Of a stretch of 64,000 bases of DNA, positions 36,440 through 47,130 are shown in pieces. The notes beneath the pieces were generated by a model that had not been told where the DNA came from, searched no databases, and saw only the letters and a list, made by a program, of their open reading frames with translations. Numbering within the stretch: the stretch's first letter is position 1; each line of letters opens with the position of its first letter. Position numbers and translations under genes: made by a program. Location of the stretch: assembly GCA_037179385.1 (NCBI GenBank), contig CM074187.1, positions 43,434,879 through 43,498,878 of the forward strand. The letters are read 5' to 3'. The stretch comes from Holothuria scabra. Its lineage: Eukaryota > Echinodermata > Holothuroidea > Aspidochirotida > Holothuriidae.

Positions 36440-37394
36440 CAGTGGCGTAGCGAGACATTTCTGCAAGGGGTGGGCAACATCCAAATTTTGCGATTTTTTA
36501 AGTGTGAGCACCACTGCACTAGGGATGAAATTTGTCGGGCGCCAAGCGCGCTGAAATTTCCCCCTTTTAAACAAATATTTGAAAACATGGAGCTTGTATT
36601 GCAGAAAATTTTGGATTGTGCGTTTCCTGTATTTAGATAGCTAGACAGATAGAGTTTTGCGGCCCAGTTTTCAGGCAATTGGTTCAAATCGAGCCGGTCA
36701 CAGACTTTTCTAGTTGTGGCTCACTGACTTGTTTTCCCTACTTTACTGCTTATGCCGAGCACCAAGCATAATGACAGTAGGTTTTTTTTTTAAGGTCTCC
36801 GGTATGACCCGACCACGACTCCAATTCCCAACCTGGGTTTCCTGTATTGAAGGAAATTTGAAAAGTTTGGGATTACTGAAGATTGCATTTCCTATTGGCA
36901 AATCTGAGAATGAACGAGAACCAAAAATCGATGTTGCTAAATAATGTTATCCAATGCGAATGAAATGAGAATCTCCGAGGAAATTTTTGAGTCAAGAGTT
37001 TATATTTGGGAAATTTTGGAATTTTATGAAAGAAAATTTGTGAAAATATAACTGTAATTGCCGGTGTTACTTGATGATCTGGTGTCACATATGGCAAATT
37101 TCCGATGTTGTCATTTCCAGGATACGGAAGAATGTTACCAAACTGATATATGAACAAACATTACTCGATTAAGAATTGCAATTTGCGGCGCGCGAAGCGA
37201 GCGGAAAATTTTACCTTTTTGAAACAAATCAGAAACGATGACGAATATGGAGTTTTTATCGGAGAGAATTCGGAATTTCATGAGTTCAAGTCGGTGTCAA
37301 AGCCACACAGTAGACTCATTCTCTGGTTTCTCAAAACGGGATATTTTCGAATTCTACCGTTCAGAGCCGCCCTCCCTCTGTAGCTACGCCACTG
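36440..37394. mobile_element. Non-autonomous hAT-type element, about 955 bp
   Basis: Ends CAGTGGCGTAGC and GCTACGCCACTG are perfect inverted repeats. Flanks GGTGTCTA (36432-36439) and GATGTCTG (37395-37402) agree at 6 of 8 bases. Interior has related blocks GGGCGCCAAGCGCGCTGAAA (36539) and GCGCGCGAAGCGAGCGGAAA (37188). No transposase. A SINE sits inside. Confidence 0.8.
36640..36835 (-). mobile_element. tRNA-derived SINE nested in the hAT-like element
   Basis: GCCCAGTTTTCAGGCAATTG, CTAGTTGTGGCTCACTGACT, GTTTTCCCTACTTTACTGCT and GGTATGACCCGACCACGACT. It reaches into the tRNA-like head (CCGACCACGACTCCAATTCC). Inserted in, hence probably younger than, the element at 36440-37394. Confidence 0.82.
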
Positions 37395-38621
37395 GATGTC
37401 TGAGAGAAGGGGCCCAGATGCAAAATAGTGCTATTTTTCAGTATTTCGAGTTACTAGAAAAATTGTGATAGGTTGCGAAGGATTTATGCAAAAGTTCTTA
37501 TTGTTGGGAACCATTTGTTATGAAAATGGTTAAAATAAACTCTTGTTGATCAAGAACACACCTCAATCTACTGCGGAAAATCACAGATCGAGGAGGGGGC
37601 GGGGTACCCACCGATGCTACTGAGATACAAAATACATTAAAATACGTCATTTCGAACGAGACCTCATCATACATTATCTGGAGACAGGAAATGAAGGTGT
37701 ACCTCTAATTTTAGAGTGAAGTCTCTTATCTAGCAAACGTCAGTGTATTTTACTTTTCTGATCTAGCAAACGTCACTGGATTTTACTTTTCTGATAATGG
37801 TCTAAACATGAAATGGTCGAATCGTTATACGAATGTGTGATGTGCACGTGTCGAAATTTTGCATTAGAAATCATTTTTTTTTTCTGAAAAAAGTTGCATG
37901 CAGACTGTGCATCGAGACATTTTCAGTTTCCTCAGAATGTGTTAGCCAATTTCAGCCTTCCAGATTGGTCATACACTAGAGATGGCAGATTTCTTAAAAA
38001 TAGTACTGGAAGATTCCTCTTCTTCAGATTCTTCAATGTTATGCTACTTCATAACCACACCCGCCGACCTATGCACACAAAAAATCGAAATAATTATAGA
38101 GACCAATGAATAATGTATGCTTCATATACAACTGATAAAAAGAACATCATTGAGACTGCAAGCGGGCGAAAATTTGGGAATTTGCAACGTAAACATACGG
38201 AATTTTGATACAAAAAAAATTATCGTAATCGGTAGATGACACCTTCTAAAACCTACATTTATAGTGATTTTGATAGAACCTAACTTTTAAGTTTCATCTC
38301 AAAAAGATGGGGGAGGTGTTCCCCACTCCAAAAAGAGGAGGACATTTTTCACCTGACCCCTAAATCGACACCTGCATGAACTCTGGTGAGTCAAACATGC
38401 GTCATGTTTATCTAAGATGCAACACATGGTTGTGACAAAGCTCCCAAATGTTGGGCCTAAGCAACCTAGTAGGTGCGTCATGTTCTACAGGAAACATGCG
38501 TCAAAGTCTATGAAATGTTGGGTTAGTTGGGTGTCTGAAGGGTGCGCAAATAAACAAAAAATATTCGACGCCTCAAAACGAACATTTATTGACCTTGCCC
38601 GGGGCACAGAAGGTGTGTTTG

Positions 38622-38888
38622 ATAAGTCTAGAGCAGTCCACCAAAACTTATTTTGGAAGCAAAAGTTGAATATCACAATTTTCTTCTCTTCTCTTCAAAT
38701 TCTCTTCAGATAATCTATTATTCTATTACGACGTAAGTATTGCATATGTAAGGTAAAACAATCAGATTATTCTAGCATATATACTTCACATCTGATGAGA
38801 AAAATGCTGCCAAATGACAATCAACAGCCAATCATGAAACAGGACAGTCTACTGCAATACTTCAAGTTGGAGTTACTGTCCTTGCCCT
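38622..38888 (+). mobile_element. TTAA-type MITE, family B
   Basis: Left end AAGTCTAGAGCAGTCCACCA, interior GCCAATCATGAAACAGGACA, right end GAGTTACTGTCCTTGCCC before TTTAA. TTAA at 38889-38892. Confidence 0.72.
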
Positions 38889-39364
38889 TTAAACTTGATG
38901 AGTGCATAAATGGTATTCTTCCTCATTCCGACAAATGAAGTTTACCCTATCAGATTCTTATTTACTGTGCCACGATTCAGTCATCAAATTGTCACGTTAG
39001 TTGACAACCTGTCACTAAAAACATCCATAGCCACTTGTTTGCATTCTTTGAACAATGAAAGTGTACTTTTAAGTCTGCGGCGCCCTCTAATTTTACCTCG
39101 TAGAGAATTAAAAAATAAAGAGTACCCTCAGTCTAAAATTTTCAAAATATATATTGCAAGGCATGAATGGTCCTGGGTATGACGTAAACAGCACCCAGGT
39201 AGGGTGAGGAGGTCGTATGTGACGATTAGTTTGTTCCCGACTGTCGCCTATACAATGCACACAAAAGACCGTGATTATACTCATATTACGACTGGCGGGT
39301 TTTCGGGGCTACAAGCAACCTCCTCCATGGTTGTCCCCCTGTAGGTTGGGGGTTTTATAATACG

Positions 39365-39530
39365 CCCACGGTATTTCCCGTCCATCGTAAGAGACGACTT
39401 AAGGGAAACCAAACTTGAACTTGAACCATACTTAAAAACAAATTTAAACTTTTTATCGAGTTGACTGACGCAATATAACACATTCTTTGTTGGTTTGTTG
39501 TTAAGTCTCATCTAGCTAACTAGTGCAAGA
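39365..39530 (+). repeat. Interspersed repeat, family C
   Basis: Second copy of 18540-18712: CATCGTAAGAGACGACTTAA, GGGAAACCAAACTTGAACTT, TTTTTATCGAGTTGACTGAC, AAGTCTCATCTAGC. The left edge could extend to 39340. Confidence 0.65.
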
Positions 39531-39928
39531 CATGAAAAATAAATACATATGGGACAGCTTCCATCTCGACAGATCGTTCTTAAACAGAGATATAAAATGA
39601 GGATTATTCACTCAATTATACAACATGATAGATTGCGCAATAATTTATTGTGCCATTGTTGGTGCTATTAAAATTACAATGGTTTGTACTGCTTATTTCT
39701 TCTGCTTATTACTTCTTTATACCTACTATTTCAACCCAAACAAAGAAAACAAATCGGCACAACAAAAAAATGGAAGAAAGCCTTACAGTTATAACTGTTT
39801 TGAGCTACTCTTCCACTCTTGCAACTACAGTGCAGGGAGCTCCCTGTACGTTGTATGAAATGTTGCTTGGGAAAATTGACCTGGATGTTAACAACAATGA
39901 AACGCTGGATAAGGGTTGTTTCACTTAC

Positions 39929-39982
39929 TTTTGGTGTTGATTGTACATAGCTCGAAGGTCTTGTTCTTTTAGCCGTGCAGGT
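39929..39982 (-). CDS. Candidate exon, unknown minus-strand gene
   Basis: A 54-nt minus-strand segment, after GTGCCTATAATTAAG and before a perfect GTAAGT. Open frame TCTAKRTRPSSYVQSTPK, phase 0 in and out. The acceptor is weak in pyrimidines. Phase agrees with the candidates at 42086-42184 and 42902-42946. Confidence 0.25.
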
Positions 39983-40029
39983 CTTAATTATAGGCACACC
40001 CCCAAATGTTTTGTAGCTTAAAACTGTAG

Positions 40030-40090
40030 ATTAGTTAGATGGAGTTTTAGAGCGCAGTCTCTGTAACCAATAATTGGTTTAAAAACTGTA
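40030..40090 (-). mobile_element. SINE 3'-end fragment
   Basis: AGATGGAGTTTTAGAGCGCA, then GTCTCTGTAACCAATAATTG and GGTTTA: only the terminal block of the tRNA-derived SINE family. Confidence 0.55.
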
Positions 40091-40654
40091 AGAACCATAT
40101 ATGGTCGTATTTTGCTCTTGCTCAAGCACGGACGTGGCTTAGAGTTGGACAATTTTCAAATTTTCTAGCACTATACTACAATATTAGTCAGCCTCGAATA
40201 AATATGCTTCCTTTTCCGTAAGATTTCCAGTTATACATATACAATATCAATCAATACCATGATAATAGTGAAACTCCTCAAGATAAGTAAAATAATTCAA
40301 ATATGTGGCCCCTAACACATTACAATTTTATTTTGTTTCCTGTGGGTTATTTAAGCAAATATAGACAGATGGGGAATTTTAAGGGTAAGGTAATAAGAGG
40401 CTTACACTCAAAAAAGGTATAGGCATATTAAATGTTCTTTATAATGTTGTAATAAAATGTATCCTGAATGGATTTGCAAATTTTAAACAAACTGAGTACG
40501 TGAACGTTCGTACGTAAAGTTATTAACTGTTTTGTTAAAATGGGGAAAGCAGTAGCCCCATCTTATTATAAAACAACATTTAGAATACATTTTCTTATTT
40601 CCCTTCCGAATATCTTTCACGATTTGAGTACTTAAAAATTGCCTACATGCAAAG

Positions 40655-40771
40655 TAAACTAAGCAGTAACTCCTAATAAATTGAGGAGGAAACTATTGTC
40701 AAATAATTATCAAGAGCCAACCATTAAACAGGATAGTCTGCTTCATTAATTCAATGGGCTGCAGTTTTCCC
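40655..40771 (+). mobile_element. TTAA-type MITE, family B, fragment
   Basis: CAAGAGCCAACCATTAAACA, GGATAGTCTGCTTCATTAAT and CTGCAGTTTTCCC before TTAA (40772-40775). The left half is missing or too diverged. Confidence 0.6.
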
Positions 40772-41520
40772 TTAAACGGGTGGCTGGCGTGACTGTATGT
40801 GGATAAAGGAGTGTTAATGTTTCGTGACCGAAAATGAAACATCTTTTTATGAATGCGTCTTGGAGTATTTCATATATTTAGATGCTTCTTAGTAATAAAA
40901 GAGGACGAGTTGCTGTTAATTAAGGATTTGTGTACGTAGCCCACATAAGTCAAAAGAATACGGTACAATCGCTAAGCTCATATATTTCCAACAGCACGTA
41001 GCCTTCACTTTTGAAAGAAATTAATTACAAATGAATTATCAGCTTCACGGCATTTTGGATGACTGATCACGTCCAGTAGTCCTTTCTATTCTTTCCCCAG
41101 ACAGACAGAAAGGGTGACACGCATTAAAGACCCAAGATTATGATCACATGGGACTGTTTTTATAGGGGTGGGTTTAACCCGATTCCAGCCAGACATCAGA
41201 GGTAGCCTATAGAATATTTAAGTGGTTTTAATTTTCCGTCTGATTGACAAAAATATCTTTAGACAGGTTACTGATATTCGGTGGCGGCCACTTATAACAC
41301 TGATCCCATATGGCCATGCCCGTAGTGTGGCGTGTCCCTATAGAGCTTTTCATATGACGTCATAATAATCGTCACCTGTCATGTTCGAGAACACGAAAGT
41401 ACGTAGTAGACCACCCTCGACACCCTTGCTCGATAAACGTGTGCATGCCACACATACCATGGTGCAACTGTGCAGTGCGTTTAGCTCAGAAACGTGTCTT
41501 TGACATGGTTGTCCTCCAGC

Positions 41521-41776
41521 GTATGGGGAGCAGTCGGCATCAAATCATGGGGAATTGACACATACCAATTTAAATCGACACATACCACTGGTATGTGTCG
41601 ATTTAAATTGGTATATGTTAGTTGAAATCGGTACGCGTCAGTTGAAACTGGTATATGTCAATTTAAATTGGTATGTGTCGATTTTAAATGGCATATGTCG
41701 ATTTAAATTGGAATGTTTCGATTTAAATTGGTATGTGTCAGTTCCCCATGATTTGATACCGATTGCTCGCCATACC
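41521..41776. repeat. Foldback element with 46-bp inverted ends and 20-bp tandem units
   Basis: Left arm 41521-41566 (starting GTATGGGGAGCAGTCGGCAT) and right arm about 41731-41776 (ending CGATTGCTCGCCATACC) are inverted repeats with a few mismatches; both contain TCAAATCATGGGGAA in their own orientation. Between them one reversed and about eight forward copies of a unit close to GGTATGTGTCGATTTAAATT, some with AGTTGAAA in place of GATTTAAA. No transposase and no clear target duplication. Confidence 0.85.
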
Positions 41777-41790
41777 AACATGGCGGCATA

Positions 41791-41824
41791 GAAATCCTAA
41801 GCTTAAGCTAAAGCTTAGGATTTC
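41791..41824. repeat. Perfect 14-bp hairpin
   Basis: GAAATCCTAAGCTT (41791-41804), 6-base loop AAGCTA, AAGCTTAGGATTTC (41811-41824). Flanked on both sides by CATGGCGG (41779 and 41829), suggesting a small insertion or duplication. Confidence 0.8.
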
Positions 41825-42085
41825 GATGCATGGCGGATTTGTGACGTAATAGACAAGTTCGAAGTTTCCTCGTGGAACAAGATTGCGCAATAGGTCAAAG
41901 GTAAACGGGTAATGCTATTATGTGTGTTCACAGCTAAATGGTGGGATCATGGAAGAGTGTGTGCTAAGCGCGGCTGGCGCAGCGCTCACATGTTTTGTTG
42001 CCAGTTGACGTAAACAAAAAGACAATAGCTAAATTTCCCCTCCCTTAAGATAGCTCCAAACAATAATCACACACTTTAAACCTAC

Positions 42086-42184
42086 CATAGGTTGATTTTG
42101 TCTCCTTTGAGAAACTGCTGCCATTTGAGGCATTGTATACATGTTGCCACCCATATCGGGACACGAGTTGCGGATTGTTTTGTC
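42086..42184 (-). CDS. Candidate 99-nt exon, Met/Gln/Asn-rich segment
   Basis: A minus-strand segment after TGCGCATGTTTACAG and before a strong GTAGGT. Thirty-three codons, phase 0 in and out, starting DKTIRNSCPDMGGNM and ending AAVSQRRQNQPM. The composition looks like a regulatory-protein linker. Alternatively the ATG at GATATGGGTGG could start translation. Unidentified. Confidence 0.33.
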
Positions 42185-42901
42185 CTGTAAACATGCGCAG
42201 TCGATATTTTTGGACACAAGGTGTTTGGCAACTTGTGTCGACTCATGTATCCTGAAATGTTTCTAGTGTACACAGGATTTTACGGGGATGCTATCTTCCA
42301 AAACGTGGTTGGCACTCGCCACATGCAAATTAACATTTCAGTTGCTAAAAAGCATAAATATGATATGAAGTGAAAATGATTGTATTCATTTATAATGCAA
42401 GGGAGAATTTTAAGACATGCAATATTCGTTTAAACACAGTATCATGTTTGTAAAGTGTGGGAAACTTGTAGATGTGGAAGAATATTGTCAGGCTAATGAA
42501 AAATGAACCCCAATAAACACAAAAAACACGAATCGGCGTTAGTTTGAGAATATTTTTATGTCAATACTTTCTCAAAAACACAAACTGGATTGTTCTGGCG
42601 ATAAGAACACCAGTAGATAGCAGCCACTTTGAATGCGCATTGTATGTTCAGGTTAACATCTTAACCACAGTAGAGTTACAATGTAAGTAATTGTACATAT
42701 AGTCATCTTCATTATCATACTTAACCCACTTTTAAAAACCCATTTGTTTAAGTGTTAAACTCACATCGTATCCTCTGCAGCACAGAAAAAATGACCTAAT
42801 TTCATGTTCGAAACGTTTCCCCCGCAATCTGTTGAATATCTAGCAAGAAAGATCACAGTCTGTGACATTCTTGTCGATGAATTGTGACGTTTACAGTCTA
42901 C

Positions 42902-42946
42902 CTTATCTATCCACACATCAGAGAAGATGAGCTGACGTTCCGTCAT
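42902..42946 (-). CDS. Candidate first exon, unknown minus-strand gene
   Basis: On the minus strand an ATG (context TTTTCATGAC) opens MTERQLIFSDVWIDK and ends AAG with GTAGAC (donor of moderate quality), phase 0 out, matching 42086-42184. The alternative is an internal exon using the acceptor at ACGTCAG inside this stretch. Several TGACGT (CRE-like) motifs lie nearby, at 41840, 42008 and 42891. Confidence 0.27.
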
Positions 42947-43197
42947 GAAAAGAAAAGTGCTTGCAATTCTAAATAATCTTTAAGATAAAAAAAAATAGGC
43001 TAACAGTGCCAGATTACGTAATATCGTATGCGATTGGAGGTTACAAGTGAAATGGTTTACACATGATGTTAGTGCATTTAGGAGGCGCATCATGTTTAGC
43101 AGATGCCAATCAATACAACAGCAGCTTAGTAACACTTGTTACATAATAGAAACCTGACCTTTTAAAATAGAGACGCGCAACTCACCAACGTCGCTTG

Positions 43198-43494
43198 AGG
43201 GCCAATCCTCTCACCCAAACTACAATTTTAATAGGGGCTTACCAAAATTCTCAATTGGCTCGGCTCTTTGATTGACAGTTTATTCAAACAACGCAGAGTA
43301 CCAAAGCTTATATTACACAGCATGAACTGCACTGAGAGTGTTTTAATTATACACATTGAACTTTTCTATACTCACCCTGAAGTAATGAACTGAGATTGTG
43401 TCTGGATGAGGATGAATTTCAAAGAGTTGTGGGAGGGGCTTTAGTAAAAAGGTTAGGAGAATTGGTACTGTTTGGGGTGAGAGAATTGGGCCTT
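43198..43494 (+). mobile_element. TTAA-flanked MITE, family A, full-length copy
   Basis: Starts AGGGCCAATCCTCTCACCC and ends GGTGAGAGAATTGGGCCTT, in the same orientation as the 8.9-kb copy and very similar to it (ACACAGCATGAACTG, CCTGAAGTAATGAACTGAGA). Flanks TTGA and TCAA are decayed TTAA. Confidence 0.8.
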
Positions 43495-43809
43495 CAAAAC
43501 CTCTGTAAAACAAACAAACACTATACCAAAGCAGTTCTTCTTATGTTATAGTTATGTCCCTAATCCCAGAGTAGGCCGTATACGACAGTCTATTTCTTAA
43601 CAAGTTTGGGCCATACTTGGGAAGGGTGTTGTGCACCGAAGCGTTTTGTTTAAACAGAGTGGGTGAGTTTATGCTCTTTAAGGCCTTAGTATGGATCCCA
43701 ATTTGTTAAGAAATAACCCCATTACTTTCACCGTGATTAGCATACGAAGATAAGCTGTTAACACGTTTTAGTGTTAATTCAGTGTTTCATTGTATTTTTT
43801 CAAGTGCGA

Positions 43810-43965
43810 ATAGACCTAATTACAAATAGCAATTACAATGAATTGTGGGATAGAGTTTTGGGTATACGTCAATATTCACCACAGTAAAATGCCATTGACA
43901 AAAATGACAAACACCAAAACTCTATCCCACAATCCTTTGTAATTGCTATTTGAAAATAGGTCTAT
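43810..43965. mobile_element. MITE with about 45-bp inverted ends
   Basis: The left arm from 43810 (ATAGACCTAATTACAAATAG, then TTGTGGGATAGAGTTTTGG) repeats inverted in the right arm ending 43965 (CAAAACTCTATCCCACAATC, then GGTCTAT). Length 156 bp, short spacer, no ORF. A single copy here. Target duplication unclear. Confidence 0.82.
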
Positions 43966-44710
43966 GGCGACGAGTAAAGGTCAGATTTAGTTCTAAACTC
44001 AAATCTGCATGAATGCCACCAGCTATGCTAAACCTTCCTATTTTCGTCGGGCAAAATGTCTTGTGTATGTTTTGGTTGTTTTTATTCTCTCTCCAGTTTC
44101 GACCCACGTTCTTGATCCAAGTTAACCCCGCGGGTTCTATCGATGAATGATAACAAGATGGTCGTCCCAGTTTAAAGGACATAACCATAGTGAGTGGTGC
44201 TCGGTGCTTGGCGAGGTGTCCGCCAGAAAAACTAGCGCGTCCAGTGAATTGGACATTTTGACGTTTTGACCTTTCGTTGCAACCTTTCGTTGCGACTTTT
44301 AGCATGTGATGTCACAATGCCAGGAGTACGTCCTCCTTTGGTGGAACAGAAAAATCGTTTTGAATTTCTATATGGAAGAATAACAAGCCATCATCAACAA
44401 ATGCAAACAGCCGATTGGTCAGCTAATGAGGTACTGTGACCGCGAAAGTCTTCTACACATGTGGGGCAAATTCTACTGCGTGTGCCCACCGTCCTATATA
44501 TTTTATACACAAAGTTAAGAAGTGCGGCCACGTGTATACATTGATATTTACCCCAAACGACGTAAGTGCTGACGTCAATGCATAAGGACTATATAGAGTG
44601 CTTTCACGTGACGTCACATTTGGTAAACAACCTATTGCCGGTGCAAAAATCAACAATAGTTGTGCAACAGTCACACGTGGGTAAACAGCTGCTTCTCAGC
44701 TAGCTACACC

Positions 44711-44980
44711 AGGGAGGTGTGATTACACCTCCCTAAATGAGTAGATTTAACCCGCCAAAAGGGAAAGAGGTTGTGATTTCAATGGAAGCACTATGGTGTG
44801 CCCAGGGAGGTGTGATTAGTTACACCTCCCTGGTGTAACGTGCAAACTTGTAAGGCTAACTAACAATGTAAAGAATTTACAGGGTATGACCACATTTTGT
44901 AACACGAACAATAACCATTTTCTTAAATACTCCAACAACTGCATGGTCAATTGGCTGGAGCATCTAACCAGGGAGGTGTG
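44711..44980. repeat. AGGGAGGTGT hairpin repeats
   Basis: Hairpin 1: AGGGAGGTGT, loop GATT, ACACCTCCCT (44711-44734), perfect. Hairpin 2: CCAGGGAGGTGT, 8-base loop, ACACCTCCCTGG (44802-44833), perfect. A third site, CCAGGGAGGTGTG at 44968-44980, has only the left arm followed by ATTATTTACACAC. Arms are identical between hairpins. Confidence 0.85.
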
Positions 44981-45004
44981 ATTATTTACACACTGATCTT
45001 ACTT

Positions 45005-45255
45005 TAAGCCGATAGATCTGGAGTCCGACTCTTGGCTGGTCATACCGAAGCCTTTAAAAAAGAACCAACTGCCATTTTGCTTGGTGCTCAGCATAAGCAC
45101 TGAAAAAGGGAGACAAGCCAGTGAGCCATTAGCCTGTGTAGCTGCCTCCCCCTTAGACTGCCGCCCTCAGCATGAGCTGAACGAAAGAACATTGTCCTCT
45201 GGGCGGGATAGTGAGCCACACAACTAGAAAAAAATTCGTCTCCAGTCCGACTTAA
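45005..45255 (+). mobile_element. tRNA-derived SINE interrupted by an 81-bp insert
   Basis: CTGGTCATACCGAAGCCTTT, GAACCAACTGCCATTTTGCT, GAGACAAGCCAGTGAGCCA, then a foreign segment, then the SINE resumes at GTGAGCCACACAACTAG. The 9-bp AGTGAGCCA is duplicated at 45120-45128 and 45210-45218, bracketing the insert (45129-45209). The insert has no clear inverted ends. Confidence 0.75.
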
Positions 45256-45284
45256 AAAGCCTCAAATCAAAAAGTTCAAAATTT

Positions 45285-45571
45285 TGTTGACTATCTATAA
45301 TTCTTCAATCGTCCCTCATCTTACAGTATTTTAATCTCGGGCGATTCCTCCCAAAGCTACATTGACAAACTCTTTGTTCTCCAAAAGCGGGCTGTCCGTT
45401 TAATCTCAAATGTTCCACCTTACACCCACACCCTTCCGTACTTTTACAACCCTAATGTTCTTACTTTAAAGTTAGACATCTTCCTATATAGACACCACAA
45501 TGACCAACTTCCCCATGATTTAAATTCATTTTTCTTCCGAAACAGTACCCATCATAATTATCCCACGAGGG
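45285..45571 (+). pseudogene. LINE 1, C-terminal reverse-transcriptase region, left part
   Basis: The decayed frame reads GDSSQSYIDKLFVLQKRAVR and then blocks typical of the region after the catalytic core of Jockey/CR1-like non-LTR elements (LPYFYNPNVLTLKLDIF, DLNSFFFRNSTHHNYPTR). 5'-truncated just after the SINE. Interrupted at 45572 by a hAT-like element; the coding sense resumes at 47131. Confidence 0.75.
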
Positions 45572-47122
45572 CAGTGGCGTAGCCAGGATGGGATTTTGGG
45601 GGGGGGGCTAGGTAACAAGTGGGGGGGCCTGGTACCTCCGAGGGTCAGGCACGGCAAGACTATCTAAGCGGAGCGCCACCATCGGTTGGCGCGGAGCGTA
45701 CAAGAAAATTTGGGGCTTTAAAACCCCTCCAGATGGCCGGAAACGGCACTTCCCATGTGTTTTAAGCTGGATGTACCCAGCCTTGAAATACGAATCTCAT
45801 GTCTGCGATGTCTCAAATAATGAGAACAAAAAATCAATCTATGAAAAATGGTAATACATACACTTTTTAGAGACCTCAAAACTGGGCACTTCTGATCTGT
45901 GGCCTGGGGGATGCGACTAAAGGGAGCCGGTATCTCCCTTTACCTTGGGAAAAATTGTAAACTTCAGAAGCACGTAGATCGCAAATGCGGCAATATTTGA
46001 ATCTAAGCGGGGCGCCACCATCAGTTGGCGCGGAGCGTACAAGAAAAATTTGGGCTTTAAAACCCCTCCAGATGACCGGAAACGGCACTTCCCACGTGTT
46101 TTAAACTGGATGTACCCAGCCGCAAATTCGGCAATATTTGAATGGATTTCAGCTTACCTAAGGCAGTACCTCACCCTTTAACAGGAAAACCAAAAGTAGT
46201 TGTGCCCCCTCTGAGAAACTTTCTTTGCGTTAGATTTCCTAGATGCAAAATGGTGCTATGTTTGGCAAAACTTTGAACTGATTATAGGCCTGAGTTTTCG
46301 GATTTTCCCTCTTTGGGGAGCATGAAAAATATAAAAATATTTTTAATTTTTGTAGAGATTTTACAAGAGACATACATACTACCAAAGGAACAATGTGCAA
46401 AATGGTGCAGTATTTGTTCATCGGTACATTACGTGGTCAAAATTAAAATACTACGAATAAATCCCTCAAAATAATTGAACCTCAAAGCAGAAGTATGGAT
46501 CATGTGGGAAACACATGAAATCCGGACCTTGTGGACATTTTACAAATCCCCCGGACGCCAGTGCCAACTACTAAAAAGAGGACTTGTCGAAAAAAATCGT
46601 TTTACAGTGGCATTTGTCATGGGCAGGAGTGAGGCACGACATAGGCCTACTTGTTAAGGATGGAAGGGAAGAATTATCCGAAGGCAGTACCTTACCCTTA
46701 TCTGCTTACGGCATATTTTGTGTATAATTAAGTATAGGAAGGGTCGTGTAAGAGTGGTCTCCAGTGTACGATTGCCTTATTTTCAGTAAATCAATCAGCC
46801 ATCCGAAAGGGAGAAAGGGTCTTAACCTAACAAATATCGCATTAAAGTTTGTGGTCGAGACTTGCGTTTCATCTTCGAAGTGAAATGCAATAAACTACAG
46901 TGCAGATCACAAACGGTACCTAATTTAGTGATAGTAGGCATTTTGAAGTTATTGCTTGATTTCATACGTGCGGACAAAATGTGTTTTACACACATTCATC
47001 CATTTTTTTTTTAATTTTTACACATTTTTTATTTTTATTTTTTTTCAATTACTTTATCAGGACGCAAAAAATCTGGGGGGGGGGGGGCCTGAAGAAAATC
47101 TGGGGGGGGGCCTACGCCACTG
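45572..47122. mobile_element. hAT-type element (1,551 bp) inserted in LINE 1
   Basis: Ends CAGTGGCGTAG and CTACGCCACTG are perfect 11-bp inverted repeats. Target duplication CACGAGGG is perfect at 45564-45571 and 47123-47130. G-runs flank both ends. No transposase frame is visible, so it is non-autonomous. A block of about 120 bp is repeated directly (45663-45782 and 46002-46121, both with GATGTACCCAGCC), and CGGCAATATTTGAAT occurs twice. Confidence 0.92.
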
Positions 47123-47130
47123 CACGAGGG

